Part shown: in pieces, positions 63,586-64,000 of the stretch | Layout: each line of letters begins with the position of its first letter | Numbering within the stretch: position 1 is the stretch's first letter | NCBI RefSeq assembly: GCF_027409185.1 | Contig: NC_084460.1 | Span: forward strand, 64,368,501 to 64,432,500 | Direction of reading: 5' to 3' | From: Cynocephalus volans | Lineage: Eukaryota; Chordata; Mammalia; Dermoptera; Cynocephalidae | DNA: 64,000 nucleotides | The notes under the pieces: generated by a model | What the model saw: the letters and a program-made list of their open reading frames with translations, nothing else | Database searches by the model: none | What the model was told of the DNA's origin: nothing | Program-made: the position numbers and the translations under genes

Positions 63586-63815
63586 TTTAGTGAAGCAGGC
63601 GGGTGGACGTCTGCCCCGGGTGTCCACCAGGCACAGCCATGCTTTCCAACCTATGGCTCCAAGGACCTTTTGGCCAGTTACCTAGCTCATAGACCTGCAT
63701 GTAAGGGGTCTGGTGACCCAGCCTGGCATATGAAGGGTTTGTGACCCAGTCTGTGAATGGGCTTGAGGGGTCTAGGAGCTCCAGACCCAGCCCTAGCTCA
63801 ACAATCAGCCCAGTC

Positions 63816-64000
63816 AGCAGGATTATAGGCAGGTAAAAGAGCCCGACACTGCCCAGGGCCCACCCCTCTCCTGGCTGCCCTTGGTAAATATCCTACCTTC
63901 TTTTTAGTCAAGTGAGCTGGATGTCAAGCTACAGCAGGGGTCACTCCAGAACGGCTCAGAGAAGTTAGGGATCAGGATTTCTTCAACAAGACAAAAAGCT
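63816..64000. other. Non-coding end of window
   Basis: No element or exon recognised. It may still be ERICH1 intron. Confidence 0.4.

Larger units (their letters stand above)
63326..63815 (+). repeat. ERV LTR, same family as 13102, with simple-repeat expansion
   Basis: It starts tgttgggaaaatagaatagt and shares long blocks with 13102-13495, including cagttacctagctca and ccagacccagccctagct. Between the shared blocks it has gained a (TG)n run and a GA-rich tract of about 100 bp. The right end is approximate, because the copies diverge after about 63800. The plus-strand frame at 63412-63744 is LTR and simple-repeat sequence. Confidence 0.75.

Noticed and set aside
1-64000. CRISPR arrays, bacterial operons, riboswitches or other prokaryotic systems
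   Set aside because: The window is mammalian, with introns, LINEs, SINEs and ERVs. Tandem repeats here are microsatellites without spacer structure.

Overview
This is a mammalian nuclear genome window dominated by retroelements. It carries the 3' part of one host gene, ERICH1 (glutamate-rich protein 1), on the minus strand. Three CDS exons with consensus splice sites and matching phases are visible at 47129-47599, 44193-44387 and 40337-40410. The 5' exons were not found and probably lie beyond the right edge, which would make 47600-64000 intron. In human, ERICH1 lies at 8p23.3, so this window is probably the orthologous region.

The species is most likely a colugo (Dermoptera). Three SINEs, at 37269, 58120 and 61220, contain tRNA-Ile-like units of the kind described as CYN SINEs in flying lemurs. 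This is an inference from recalled family structure and no database was searched.

Bases 765-12380 hold a gammaretrovirus-like endogenous provirus on the minus strand. It has two LTRs of about 610 bp, a 4-bp target duplication (acat), a tRNA-Thr-type primer binding site, and broken gag, pol and env remnants. An internal deletion joins gag capsid to late RT. A LINE-1 of about 5.5 kb (2317-7819, plus strand) later inserted into the integrase region and left a 16-bp duplication. The nesting order is provirus first, then L1.

Bases 12385-40336 look intergenic. They hold ancient repeats (L2, MIR, MaLR LTR, Tigger-like and hAT-like DNA transposons, L1M 3' end), microsatellites, an LTR with a tRNA-Trp-like primer site at 13102, and an antisense L1 5'UTR-like block near 30.6-31.9 kb. 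No convincing gene is visible there.

Bases 40337-64000 are ERICH1 and its introns, with an old L1, an ERV LTR, CYN SINEs, simple repeats and a second, microsatellite-expanded copy of the 13102 LTR family at 63326. Most open frames in the window are chance or transposon-derived. No new cellular system was found. The most informative structures are the nested provirus/L1, the contracted acidic repeat in ERICH1, and a candidate 30-nt microexon.
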